This document shows, one piece after another, positions 35,852 to 45,098 of a DNA stretch of 64,000 nt (its first letter is position 1; each line of letters begins with the position of its first letter). The stretch lies in NCBI GenBank assembly GCA_000155695.1, contig DS990592.1, positions 2,472,473 to 2,536,472 of the forward strand. The letters run 5' to 3'. A program made the position numbers and the translations under genes. The stretch is from Verrucomicrobiia bacterium DG1235 (GTDB lineage: Bacteria; Verrucomicrobiota; Verrucomicrobiia; Opitutales; Opitutaceae). The notes under the pieces are model-generated. The model worked only from the letters and a program-made list of their open reading frames with translations, was not told where the DNA came from and searched no databases.

Positions 35852-36937
35852 ATGAAACGAGTCGTCATCAAGCTAGGCACCGGCATTCTAACTCAAGGTA
35901 TCGGAAAAGTTGATACTAAGAGAATCAACGCCATCTGCGCCCAAGTTGCCGAGCTCCGCAAACGCGGCATCGAGACGCTTATCGTCAGCTCCGGAGCCGT
36001 CGGCATGGGCATGGGGGTCCTCGATCTCCACGAACGCCCTAAGACCCTCGCCAAGCAGCAGGCCTGCGCCGCCATCGGCCAAAGCCGCCTCATCCAATGC
36101 TGGCAAGACGGTCTCCAACCCCACGGCCTAGTCGCTGGCCAAATCCTTCTCACCCACGAAGGCCTTCGCATCCGAAATCGCTACGTTAACGCCAAGGCAA
36201 CTATCGAGCAACTCCTCGCCTACGGCGTCGTGCCCATTCTCAACGAAAACGATTCCGTATCCGCGTTCGAAATACGCTTCGGCAACAACGACATCCTCGG
36301 AGCCATGGTCGCCAGCCTCAGCGACGCGGACCAATACCAGATCCTCTCCACCGCTCCCGGGCTCATCGACCTGGACGGCGACGGCCAGATCATCCCAGTC
36401 GTGGAACGGATAACGCCCTCCATCGAATCCCTCGCCAAAGGCACCAACTCCCCCACCGCCATCGGAGGCATGGTTTCTAAGCTCGAAGCCGCCAAACTCG
36501 CAGTCAACTCCGGCTGCGAAACCTTCATCGCAGACGGCTCCGCCGAAAACATCATCCTGCGAATCATAGACGGCGAAAAAGTAGGCACCCGCTTCAAAGC
36601 ATCGTCCACGCCCGTAAGATCTAAAAAGCGCTGGCTAGCCTACTTCCAAAGACCCAACGGCTCCATCTCCGTAGACAAAGGCGCCAGCGACGCCATCATC
36701 CAAAAGGAGCGCAGCCTGCTCGCCGCAGGCGTTACCGGATTCAGCGGACTCTTCAATTCCGGCGACGTCGTCGATATCGTCAATTCCGCAGGAGAGCCCA
36801 TCGCCCGCGGAGAAACCTCCTTCTCAAGCGCCGAAATCGAACGCATCGCCAACAAAGGCGCCGCCGAGCTCAACGAGCTCTACCCCGACCGCAGTCGCCT
36901 CGAAGTCGTTCACCGCGACGCCCTCGTACTTATTTAG
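35852..36937 (+). CDS. proB: Glutamate 5-kinase (ProB) with PUA domain
   Basis: First step of proline synthesis: ATP-dependent phosphorylation of glutamate. Residues 1-250 are the amino-acid-kinase domain, with VVIKLGTGILT, VSSGAVGMGM, NENDSVSAFEIRFGNND and TAIGGMVSKLEAAK. The C-terminal 90 residues (from SVDKGASDAI) are the PUA domain of long ProB forms. Proline feedback is known for the family. proA is not in the window. Confidence 0.94.
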   Translation: MKRVVIKLGTGILTQGIGKVDTKRINAICAQVAELRKRGIETLIVSSGAVGMGMGVLDLHERPKTLAKQQACAAIGQSRLIQCWQDGLQPHGLVAGQILLTHEGLRIRNRYVNAKATIEQLLAYGVVPILNENDSVSAFEIRFGNNDILGAMVASLSDADQYQILSTAPGLIDLDGDGQIIPVVERITPSIESLAKGTNSPTAIGGMVSKLEAAKLAVNSGCETFIADGSAENIILRIIDGEKVGTRFKASSTPVRSKKRWLAYFQRPNGSISVDKGASDAIIQKERSLLAAGVTGFSGLFNSGDVVDIVNSAGEPIARGETSFSSAEIERIANKGAAELNELYPDRSRLEVVHRDALVLI

Positions 36938-37012
36938 GCGACGCTCTCCGTCAGCTTAGCGTTCTCAAGAAAAGGCTTCTTCATACGCCTTTCATCCCTC
37001 TTACTTCTCCCA

Positions 37013-39010
37013 ATGGACTTTGAACTCAGCCCAACCCAAAACGCATTCGATTTCCCGGAGATAGACTTCCGGGCTGAGCTCAACGACGACCAATTCGCAG
37101 CCGTCACCGCCAAGCCCGGCCCCCTCCTCATTCTCGCCGGAGCCGGCTCCGGCAAAACCCGCACCCTCACCTACCGCGTCGCCTACCTGCTCAGCCAAGG
37201 CGTCCGCCCCGGCGAAATCCTCCTCCTCACCTTCACCAACAAGGCCGCCAAGGAAATGCTCTCCCGCGTCGAGGAGCTCACCACCGTCGAAGGCCGACGC
37301 TTCTGGGGGGGGACCTTCCACAGCATCGGGCACCGACTCCTCCGCATGCACGGCGAAGCCATCGATCTTCCTAAAAACTTCACCATCCTCGACGCCGGCG
37401 AAGCCGAGACCGTGCTCAAGCACGCCGTCGAGTCCGTCAACTCCGCCTTTTTCAAAGACAAAACACACCCAAAGCCAGGCCCGCTCTCGTCCATCATCAG
37501 CATGGCCCGCAACACCCGCGAGAGCATCGAACGCACTATTCTCGACTTCTTCCCCCAGCACCACGACTACATTGACCAGATCGACAGCTTCGCACTCGCC
37601 TACGAAAAACGAAAACGCGCCCAAAACGTAGTCGACTATGACGACCTGCTCGTGTTCTGGCTCAAGCTTCTCGAAACCGCCCCGGAAGTCGCCGAATACT
37701 ACCAAAACCGCTTCAGCCACTGCCTCGTCGACGAATACCAGGACACCAACGTCCTCCAGGCTGCCATTGTCGACAAGATGGCCCCGCACCACCGCATCAT
37801 GGCCGTTGGCGACGACGCCCAATGCATCTACTCCTGGCGCGGAGCAAACTACGAAAACATTCTCACCTTCCCCGATCGACACCCCGGCGCCGAAATCCAC
37901 CGCATCGAGATCAACTATCGATCCACCCCGGAAATCCTCAATCTCGCCAACGCGGTCATCAAGAACCGCTCCAGCCAAGGTTTCGAAAAAGAGCTCCGCC
38001 CCCACAAGGCCTCCAGCCAGAAACCCTACGTCGTCCAAGCCATGGACGCCCGCGAGCAAGCCCAATTCGTCATCACCCGCATCCGCGGCCTCATCGACGA
38101 AGGACGCGACCCACGCGAAATCGCCGTCCTATACCGCTCCCATTTCGCCGCACTCGACATGCAAATGGAACTCTCCCGCGCCGGCGTCTCCTACCAGATC
38201 ACCAGCGGCGTGCGCTTCTTCGAACAAGCCCACATCAAGGACCTCGTCGCCCACCTCCGACTCGTCTACAACCCAGCCGACGTCAGCGCCTTCCTCCGCA
38301 TTTTCCTCCTCCTCCCAAAGGTCGGCGAAAAGACCGGCCAAAAGCTCTACGACCACACCCTCGCCGTCGCCAAGAAACACGAGATCGATTTCATCGACGC
38401 CCTCCGCCACGAGGAAACCACCAAAAAAGCGCCCGCCGCCGCCAGAGCCGATTGGGAGTCCCTCGCCCTCAGCCTGCGCGACATGAAGCAAATCGCCGAT
38501 ACCGGCTCTCCCGACGAAGTCGTGCAAATCGCCATCGACGGCTGGTACTCCTCCTACCTCCAAGGCGCCTACGCCAACTACTCCAACCGCCTCGAAGACC
38601 TCACATCCCTCGTCGGCTTCGCCGCCCGCTTCGACGAAATGCAGGAACTTATCGCCCAGATTACGCTCCTAAACTCCGAGACCTCCGGCCGCATGGACGA
38701 ATCGGACGAAGCCATTCGACTCACCACCGTACACCAGGCCAAAGGACTCGAGTTCGACATCGTCTTCCTCATCGGAGCCGCCGACGGATTCTTCCCTACC
38801 CGCCGCTCCGTCGATTCCGGAGACACCGAAGAAGAGCGCCGCCTCTTCTACGTCGCGCTCACCCGAGCCCGCGACGAACTTTACGTCCTGTACCCAAAAA
38901 TGAATACAAAAGGCGGACCCAGCATGTTTCTCACTCCCAGCCGCTTTCTCCAAGAACTTCCGACCGAACTCTTCGAGCCCATCCGCATCCGCCGAAACTA
39001 CGGCTGGTAA
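37013..39010 (+). CDS. UvrD/PcrA/Rep-family ATP-dependent DNA helicase
   Basis: SF1A 3'-5' helicase of 665 residues for DNA repair or replication restart. It contains all expected motifs: Q-motif LNDDQFAAV, Walker A ILAGAGSGKT, motif Ia LLTFTNKAAKEM, motif II VDEYQDTN, motif III AVGDDAQCIYSWRGA, motif IV INYRSTPEIL, motif V TVHQAKGLEFDIVFLIG and motif VI ALTRARDELYV. Somewhat shorter than UvrD (about 720), as in many Verrucomicrobiota. Upstream strand mates are proB and pyrH. Confidence 0.92.
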   Translation: MDFELSPTQNAFDFPEIDFRAELNDDQFAAVTAKPGPLLILAGAGSGKTRTLTYRVAYLLSQGVRPGEILLLTFTNKAAKEMLSRVEELTTVEGRRFWGGTFHSIGHRLLRMHGEAIDLPKNFTILDAGEAETVLKHAVESVNSAFFKDKTHPKPGPLSSIISMARNTRESIERTILDFFPQHHDYIDQIDSFALAYEKRKRAQNVVDYDDLLVFWLKLLETAPEVAEYYQNRFSHCLVDEYQDTNVLQAAIVDKMAPHHRIMAVGDDAQCIYSWRGANYENILTFPDRHPGAEIHRIEINYRSTPEILNLANAVIKNRSSQGFEKELRPHKASSQKPYVVQAMDAREQAQFVITRIRGLIDEGRDPREIAVLYRSHFAALDMQMELSRAGVSYQITSGVRFFEQAHIKDLVAHLRLVYNPADVSAFLRIFLLLPKVGEKTGQKLYDHTLAVAKKHEIDFIDALRHEETTKKAPAAARADWESLALSLRDMKQIADTGSPDEVVQIAIDGWYSSYLQGAYANYSNRLEDLTSLVGFAARFDEMQELIAQITLLNSETSGRMDESDEAIRLTTVHQAKGLEFDIVFLIGAADGFFPTRRSVDSGDTEEERRLFYVALTRARDELYVLYPKMNTKGGPSMFLTPSRFLQELPTELFEPIRIRRNYGW

Positions 39011-39159
39011 CTCGCGTCTTAAAAACAAACCAAAACCTAACGTCCAACGGACACCTACTCGCCGTAGGCGACCAGACCAAACAAACACAACCCCGCATAC
39101 GCTATAGCGAATGTCCTTCAAGTCCCTAACCTTTCGTGCCTCTTCGTGGCAAAAATAAC

Positions 39160-39621
39160 ATGATTCGCTATTTAACCCCTTTCTTCGCCCTTCTCGCCCT
39201 CGCCGCTACCGCCCGAGCCGAGCTCACCGTCATATCCGCGGAGCATCGCGACGCCAACTCCTTCAAACGCGTTTCAGAATACCTCACCGGAAAGCACAGC
39301 GACGGACGCTACGCCATTTTCCGCAGCGACAACTCCAGACGCGACGGCTTCTACGTCTCCCTCCTCGCCAAAGACAAAGACACCCTCCCAAGCGTATCGA
39401 GCGTGCGCATACAATTCGTCAGACCGGGAACCCAGGAAATCACATCCTTCGAAACCACAACCGGCAAGCTCGCCAAAAAGCGAATACTCGTCGGCCTCAC
39501 CGAAACAGAGTGGCTCGACGAAGATAGCCACCCCGTCGCCTGGAAAATCGATCTCCTCGACTCCTCCGGCAATACCCTCGAGTCCGCCAAATCCTTCCTC
39601 TGGTCAGAGCCAAGCTCGTAG
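39160..39621 (+). CDS. Small exported protein, hypothetical
   Basis: A 153-residue protein with a signal peptide (MIRYLTPFFALLALAATARA) and a mature part of predicted beta-strand type (AIFRSDNSRRDGFYVSLLAK, VRIQFVRPGTQEI, WKIDLLDSSG). I do not recognise a family. Start taken at ATG 39160, which sits right at the signal peptide; GTG 39136 would add 8 residues before it. It lies between the helicase and the DNA glycosylase genes; no functional link is evident. Confidence 0.7.
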   Translation: MIRYLTPFFALLALAATARAELTVISAEHRDANSFKRVSEYLTGKHSDGRYAIFRSDNSRRDGFYVSLLAKDKDTLPSVSSVRIQFVRPGTQEITSFETTTGKLAKKRILVGLTETEWLDEDSHPVAWKIDLLDSSGNTLESAKSFLWSEPSS

Positions 39622-39646
39622 CGCGGCGCCTTAGCCCCGTCCCACC

Positions 39647-40528
39647 ATGTCCGCCTGGACCGCCTGGACTCCCCTTTCGCTCTCCCACCCCTTCACCGAG
39701 CAAACCCTCGCTGAAACCCTAAACGGCGGCCAAGCCTTCCGCTGGAACTACCACGAAACAGAATCCTGCTGGCAAGGCATATGGGACCAATACGTCGCAC
39801 GTATCCGATTTTCGGATAACAACACGCTTCTGGCCTCCTATCCTAAATCTAGCCCATACACCCCAAACGCTCTCGCCAACTATCTCCGTCTTGACTTCGC
39901 CTGGACCACCGCCGTGGACAGCCTCCCTTGGAGAAGCGACGCCCACCTAGACACCGCCCTCAAAGCCTTTCCCGGACTACGCATCCTCAAACAACCCTTC
40001 CCGGAAGCCGTACTCTGCTTCCTCTGCTCCGCCACCAAACAAATTCCGCAAATCAAAGTCATGTGCGAACGCATGGCGGAAACGCTTGGCAACGAACTGC
40101 TCCCTGGTATCCACGCTCTCCCTACATGGGACCAGCTCGCCGCCGCTTCCGAAACTGACCTCCGATCCCTCGGCCTTGGTTTCCGCGCCAAAAACATAAA
40201 AAAGACCGCCGACATCCTAGCGGCCCAGCCCGAGCTCCTCTCCCAAATCGAGTCTGCACCCTACGAAACCGGAAAGACACAACTCGTATCCCTTCCGGGC
40301 ATCGGCGAAAAGATAGCCGACTGCGCCCTTCTCTTCGGAGCCGCTAAGCTGGAAGCCTTCCCTGTCGACACCTGGATCATCAAGGTCCTCGAGAAACGCT
40401 ATCAACTCACAGGCTGGAGCCCCGCTCAACTCTCCCAATTCGGCCGCGTTCACTACGGGCCCCTCGCCGGCTTCGCCCAACAATTCATCTTCAGTTACGA
40501 ACGAGCTGAAAAAACGAGCAACTCATGA
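39647..40528 (+). CDS. OGG1-type 8-oxoguanine DNA glycosylase / AP lyase
   Basis: Base-excision repair enzyme of 293 residues with the eukaryote-like OGG1 layout: N-terminal TBP-like domain (NGGQAFRWNY), then the HhH-GPD fold with LPGIGEKIADCALLFG and AFPVDTWI. K222 (GIGEK) and D241 (PVD) match the Schiff-base lysine and catalytic aspartate of OGG1. Likely removes 8-oxoguanine opposite cytosine. The 3' end overlaps the next start by 4 bases (ATGA), so the two are translationally coupled. Confidence 0.88.
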   Translation: MSAWTAWTPLSLSHPFTEQTLAETLNGGQAFRWNYHETESCWQGIWDQYVARIRFSDNNTLLASYPKSSPYTPNALANYLRLDFAWTTAVDSLPWRSDAHLDTALKAFPGLRILKQPFPEAVLCFLCSATKQIPQIKVMCERMAETLGNELLPGIHALPTWDQLAAASETDLRSLGLGFRAKNIKKTADILAAQPELLSQIESAPYETGKTQLVSLPGIGEKIADCALLFGAAKLEAFPVDTWIIKVLEKRYQLTGWSPAQLSQFGRVHYGPLAGFAQQFIFSYERAEKTSNS

Positions 40529-42237
40529 CCAATCACGACTTAGAAACGCTTCTTCACCGCATCGATGGACGCCCGTATCCAGCCTACAAAGACACCCGCG
40601 GCACATACGAATTCGGAGACTTCACACTCAGTATCGACAAAGTTCAGGGCGACCCCTTCGCATCCCCCTCTCGACTGTCCATCATCGTTCCCCACGCAGA
40701 CTCCGAACTCCCCGCCGACCTCTTCGCAAGTCCATCCCGACGCACCGGAACCGAAAACTTCCTCGCCCTCGCATTTTCTCGAGCCTGCCACCGCGCCTCA
40801 GCCCACAGCGGTTCCGGCAAGTCCGGCCTCATCGCTATCGACACGCCAGGCCAGGAACTGCTCGCTCGCAGCTGCGTAGAAATAGGCGATACAGAGACCA
40901 TCGTCCGATTCGCAGTCGGCTTACCAGCCAACGGTCGACGCATCCGCGGTCGGTCAGCTGCAGATCTGCTCACCCGCGATCTACCGGACATTATTGATTC
41001 AGCCCTTTACTATCCAAACCTCGACGCAAACGAAATCCGCGCCTTCGCCGAAACCGCCGAAGACGCCGACTTCATTCGCGCAGAACTTTCCTCACGAAAA
41101 CTCGTATCATTCGTCGCAGATGGAGCGATCCTCCCTCGAGCCTCCGGAATCGATGAGCGGCCAATGCCAAACGCAGTCCCATTTCAATCTCCCGACTCGC
41201 TTCGCCAATCCTTCGATCTTCCCAACGCCGGGACCGTATCCGGAATGGCCATACCCGAAGGAGTCACCCTCATCGTCGGTGGCGGCTACCACGGCAAGTC
41301 CACTCTCCTCAACGCCCTAGAGCGTGGAGTATATAATCACCAGCCCGCAGACGGACGCGAGCTCGTCATCGCCCGCGCAGATGCGAACAAAGTCCGCGCC
41401 GAAGACGGTCGCAGCGTCGCTAAAGTCGACCTATCACCATTCATCGGTCAGCTTCCCGGAGGAAAAGACTCCACCGCTTTCACTACGGAAAACGCGTCCG
41501 GCTCCTCTTCACAAGCCGCTGCAATCATAGAAGCCCTCGAAACCGGATCCAAGGCCCTGCTTCTCGACGAAGACATCTCAGCCACCAATCTGCTCATTCG
41601 CGACGCACGCATGCAGCAGTTAATCGCCCCAGACAAAGAGCCCATCACTCCCTTCGTCCAACGTGTCCGCTCGCTATATGAAGATTGCGGCGTATCCACT
41701 ATACTCGTACTCGGTGGTTCCGGCGACTACTTTGAACCCGCCGATCTTGTAATCGGTCTCGATAACTACATCCCCAAAGACCTCACCCAAGAAGCAAAAA
41801 AACTCTGCGATCCACAAACAGCATCGAACGACTTAAAGCTAGATCCATCCAAAATCGCGCTCCAACCCGACCAGTCAAACCGCTCAGCGAATCCTGTATC
41901 CATCAATCCCTACACTCATTCGAGAGGACGCCCGGCCCGCTCCCGTATCAAAACCCGAGACGCACGCTCCCTAACCTTCGGTGAAAACGAAATCGACCTC
42001 TCCCTCATCCCCCAACTCGTAGACAACTCCCAAGCCCGAGCTATCGGGGCCGCCCTCGCATACGCCGTCGAAAATCGCTTCTTCGAAACCCACCCCCTCC
42101 CGGAAGCCCTCGAAAAAACAATCGCGGCCGCAAACTCCCACCGCCTTTCGCACCTCGCCCCCGGCGATCTCGCTCAGATCCGTCTCCAAGAACTTGCCGC
42201 CTCCCTCAATCGCCTCCGAAGCCTCCGCATAAAATAG
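40525..42237 (+). CDS. ABC_ATPase-family (PF09818-type) predicted P-loop ATPase
   Basis: A 570-residue soluble ATPase of the 'predicted ATPase of the ABC class', related by family to MRB1590, an RNA-editing-associated ATPase. Walker A is GGGYHGKST (about residues 252-260), followed by ASGSSSQAAAIIEALE (signature-like) and LLLDEDISATN (Walker B with the D-loop DEDISATN typical here). The C-terminal part carries a Arg-rich, possibly nucleic-acid-binding segment (RGRPARSRIKTRDARS). Coupled by a 4-base overlap to the DNA glycosylase gene, which suggests a role near oxidised nucleic acids; this link is inference. Confidence 0.85.
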   Translation: MTNHDLETLLHRIDGRPYPAYKDTRGTYEFGDFTLSIDKVQGDPFASPSRLSIIVPHADSELPADLFASPSRRTGTENFLALAFSRACHRASAHSGSGKSGLIAIDTPGQELLARSCVEIGDTETIVRFAVGLPANGRRIRGRSAADLLTRDLPDIIDSALYYPNLDANEIRAFAETAEDADFIRAELSSRKLVSFVADGAILPRASGIDERPMPNAVPFQSPDSLRQSFDLPNAGTVSGMAIPEGVTLIVGGGYHGKSTLLNALERGVYNHQPADGRELVIARADANKVRAEDGRSVAKVDLSPFIGQLPGGKDSTAFTTENASGSSSQAAAIIEALETGSKALLLDEDISATNLLIRDARMQQLIAPDKEPITPFVQRVRSLYEDCGVSTILVLGGSGDYFEPADLVIGLDNYIPKDLTQEAKKLCDPQTASNDLKLDPSKIALQPDQSNRSANPVSINPYTHSRGRPARSRIKTRDARSLTFGENEIDLSLIPQLVDNSQARAIGAALAYAVENRFFETHPLPEALEKTIAAANSHRLSHLAPGDLAQIRLQELAASLNRLRSLRIK

Positions 42238-42244
42238 AGCGCCA

Positions 42245-42991
42245 ATGCCACCCGCTTGCCTAGTTGTCCTCACTGACAGCCTCTACCTGCCCGGAACCCT
42301 CCGCCTCCTCCAGTCCTGGTCAAAACACAATCCGCCTCTCCCCGTCATCGCGCTCAGCAAAGACCCGGCGACCCTCGTGAACGCTAGGCTCATCTCTCTT
42401 AGCCACAAACGCCTCCTCATCGACAGCGCCGACTACGCCAGCATTAGACCCTACAAAAAGAGCCGCTCCAAGCGGCACGCGGAAACCTTCTACAAATTCG
42501 AAGCATTTCGCGACTTCGGCTACGAACGAAACATCTACCTCGACAGCGACATCCTCTGCCGCCGACCCGCTCCACTTCTCCACGAAGCGTCACCCTACTC
42601 CTTACTCGCCGCCCTCGACACCGGCTTCCAACCAACCCGCGGCTACAAAGGCCATCCCCAAGAAATAAACTCCGGCGTCCTCTCGATCCATAAATCGATC
42701 CAAGGCCAGAAAGCGATCGGCCAACTCAAGGAAATCGCCACCCAAAACCCCGGCCGCAGCGGCTACAACGCTGGCGATCAAGGAATCCTAAATAAATGGA
42801 TACACCAAAGAGACATCGACCTCGAACTGTTGCCTCGAGACTACAATCTCATCAAAAAGGACTACGCAGACACGACTGAGCTCAAGACCTGCCGACTCCT
42901 CCACTACTGCGCGCGAAAACCCTGGTTCGAGCCAAAACAAGAGCCAGAAGCCCTCGAACAGCTCTGGCTCGATAATTCCGAGATCGAGTAG
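42245..42991 (+). CDS. Glycosyltransferase family 8-like (glycogenin/LgtC type)
   Basis: A 248-residue GT-A fold transferase using a nucleotide sugar. Seen: DxD metal motif in IYLDSDILC, the INSGVLSI segment, YNAGDQGILN, and the C-terminal HYCARKPW, matching the His-x-x-Gly-x-Lys-Pro-Trp metal/substrate element of GT8. No membrane anchor, so a soluble enzyme. Donor and acceptor are unknown. It is 7 bases after the ABC_ATPase gene and 222 bases before the kinase-like gene. Confidence 0.85.
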   Translation: MPPACLVVLTDSLYLPGTLRLLQSWSKHNPPLPVIALSKDPATLVNARLISLSHKRLLIDSADYASIRPYKKSRSKRHAETFYKFEAFRDFGYERNIYLDSDILCRRPAPLLHEASPYSLLAALDTGFQPTRGYKGHPQEINSGVLSIHKSIQGQKAIGQLKEIATQNPGRSGYNAGDQGILNKWIHQRDIDLELLPRDYNLIKKDYADTTELKTCRLLHYCARKPWFEPKQEPEALEQLWLDNSEIE

Positions 42992-43213
42992 ACGAGCTCC
43001 AGAAAGTCAGTACCCTCTTTTTCGAAAGCTAACCTAAACGCCTCGAGCCACCCGCTTTGCCCTTGTGACCCAAGCTCCCGACAATACCTTCGAGGCACAA
43101 CCCATTTCCCACAGAACACCGTGACACCAAGCGACGACCCAAAGGACTTCCTCGAGCAGCACGCTCACCAATCCGCCAGAAGACGGATTACCAAGACAGC
43201 ACGGAAGCCATCC

Positions 43214-44215
43214 ATGCCCATAAGCGATTCGCTTCGCTTCTATCTCACCAATTTCAATCGCGAACACCACCTCCCAATTCGCTACAATCAGCTCGAGCGC
43301 TTCCAGATGGGCGCTCCTCTCTACGATTCGAAAGGCGAGGACACCCTCTGGGAAACCCTAATCTACGAGCCCTTCATCATGAAGCAGCTCAACGAGGGAC
43401 TCAAACGCGTCTATGCCATCCTCAAAGCCGGAGGCGACGAGTCCGTTATGGAGCACCTTTACGTCGATCGCATCGACTATTGCGTCTTCGGAAACTCCAA
43501 GCCCTTCCGCATCCGCATCGTCAACTCCCGCAACGACAACCAAGACTACTTCTACGTAAAAAAAGCCGACGCCTCCCGCGTCTACGGCCTCGAACTGGAA
43601 CACCTCCTTTCCCCGAACCGCATGTTCTTCCTCACCGAAGGCGAAACTCTCGTGGAAGAGCACGTCGTCGGCCTACCGGGTGACATGTTCATCGAAGACT
43701 GGCTCGAGAGCAAACGCCTCAAGGCCATCCGTATCGCCAAGGAGCTCATCAAATTCAACGAACGCTGCTTCGTGAGACTCCTCGGCGACATGCGTCCCTA
43801 CAACTTCGTCGTGGATATCACCCCCGACTTCGAAGAGACCCAGATCCGCATTCGCTCCATGGACTTCGACCAGCAGTCCTACGACGCGCGAAAGAACTTC
43901 TACCTTCCCCAGTTCTTCAAGGAGAACAACCCTCTCGTAGAATTCTGTACCAGTCACATCGATACAAAGACAGCCAGACAATATCAACGAGAAGAGCACG
44001 CCCTCATATCTCGCCGCATGGATGTCATTGCCCTGCGCCTACGAGCCCTGCTCGACAGTATGGCGCAGGATCGCCTCGCCCCGATCGAACACGTCCACCA
44101 GCTCAGACAAGAGCTATCAGCCCACTACAAAAGCGACCTCTTTCTAAAATGCGAATCCATGGGCGAGCTCGTCAGGCAAAGTCTCGACCTAATGAAGAGC
44201 AAAGCTAAACGCTAA
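43214..44215 (+). CDS. Uncharacterised kinase-like protein (conserved family, function unknown)
   Basis: A 333-residue protein from ATG 43214; a GTG at 43121 would add 31 low-conservation residues. I recall close relatives in Bacteroidota and Verrucomicrobiota annotated only as hypothetical, but cannot confirm this. The motif order matches a protein-kinase-like fold. A beta3-like lysine lies in DYFYVKKAD (about 112-120), then LELEHLL (helix C-like Glu), a hinge-like TLVEEHVVGLPGD, catalytic loop LLGDMRPYNFVVD (D192, N197), and IRSMDFDQQSYD as the DFG-like metal motif (about 213-224). Known relatives by fold phosphorylate small molecules or proteins. It precedes an amidohydrolase by 7 bases. 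Confidence 0.6.
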   Translation: MPISDSLRFYLTNFNREHHLPIRYNQLERFQMGAPLYDSKGEDTLWETLIYEPFIMKQLNEGLKRVYAILKAGGDESVMEHLYVDRIDYCVFGNSKPFRIRIVNSRNDNQDYFYVKKADASRVYGLELEHLLSPNRMFFLTEGETLVEEHVVGLPGDMFIEDWLESKRLKAIRIAKELIKFNERCFVRLLGDMRPYNFVVDITPDFEETQIRIRSMDFDQQSYDARKNFYLPQFFKENNPLVEFCTSHIDTKTARQYQREEHALISRRMDVIALRLRALLDSMAQDRLAPIEHVHQLRQELSAHYKSDLFLKCESMGELVRQSLDLMKSKAKR

Positions 44216-44222
44216 GAGCTCG

Positions 44223-45098
44223 ATGATCATCGATAGCCACATTCACCTCTATCCCCCCAGCGTGTATCAAAACCCGCAGTCATGGGCGGAGAAACGAGGC
44301 GAACCCTATTGGCTCTCCTGCGTGCAACCAGCCAAAGGCAAGAGCCTGCAAGGCTGGAAGACTGTCCCCGAACTCCTCCACGACATGGATGCCGCAAGCA
44401 TCGACAAAGCCGTGCTGCTTGCTTGGTATTGGGAGAACCATGACACCTGCAAAGAGAGCCTTAGCTGGCAGATTGAATGGATACGCAACCACCCCGACCG
44501 TCTCATCGGATTCGCTCCCTTCAATGCCTGTGGAGGCCAGAACGCCCTCGACTTGCTCAAACTCGCTTTCGACGTAGGATTTAAAGGCATCGGAGAACAA
44601 AATCCCCCAGCACAAGGCTACTCCTACGATGACCCCATACTTGCAGAAGCGATCGAACTTTCAGCAGCGTACGGAGCAAACGTTGTCAACCTCCACGTCA
44701 CGGACCCTACGACTCACGACTACCCCGGAAAAATAGAGACTCCCTACGAAAGCCTCCTTCAGCTAGCGCGAGAGCATCCGAACACCAATTTCATATTCTC
44801 CCACCTAGGAGGCTGCGAACCAATGCGAATCCAAACGAAAAATCCGGATAATATTTACTTCGACACCGCCGCCTGTCCGCTCCTCTACAAAAAGCCCGTG
44901 TATCGAGATTTTTGCGACACGGTAGGTGCGGACAAAGTCCTTTTCGGAACGGACTACCCGCTTCGCGTTTTTCCAAAAGACGAAAACGCCCCAGACTTCA
45001 AGGCCCCGCTAGAACAATTACGAAACAGCAAATTGTCCGATACCGACTTACTTAAAATCATTTCCGGAAACGCAGTTAACCTCTTTAAACTATCATGA
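44223..45098 (+). CDS. Amidohydrolase 2 family metal-dependent hydrolase
   Basis: A 291-residue TIM-barrel enzyme of the amidohydrolase-2 (ACMSD-like) group. Metal ligands: HIH in IDSHIHLYP (His6/His8), NLHVTDP, FSHLGGCEPM and the catalytic aspartate in LFGTDYPLR. The reaction is unknown; relatives are decarboxylases and hydrolases of cyclic or aromatic acids. ATG 44223 is 7 bases after the kinase-like gene, and the gene overlaps the gamma-carbonic anhydrase start by 4 bases, so three genes are probably co-transcribed. Confidence 0.85.
   Translation: MIIDSHIHLYPPSVYQNPQSWAEKRGEPYWLSCVQPAKGKSLQGWKTVPELLHDMDAASIDKAVLLAWYWENHDTCKESLSWQIEWIRNHPDRLIGFAPFNACGGQNALDLLKLAFDVGFKGIGEQNPPAQGYSYDDPILAEAIELSAAYGANVVNLHVTDPTTHDYPGKIETPYESLLQLAREHPNTNFIFSHLGGCEPMRIQTKNPDNIYFDTAACPLLYKKPVYRDFCDTVGADKVLFGTDYPLRVFPKDENAPDFKAPLEQLRNSKLSDTDLLKIISGNAVNLFKLS

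Noticed and set aside
37001-39129. Several long frames on both strands over the helicase gene
   Set aside because: The UvrD-type frame carries all SF1 helicase motifs; the others are Ser/Pro/Arg- or Gly/Val-rich shadows.
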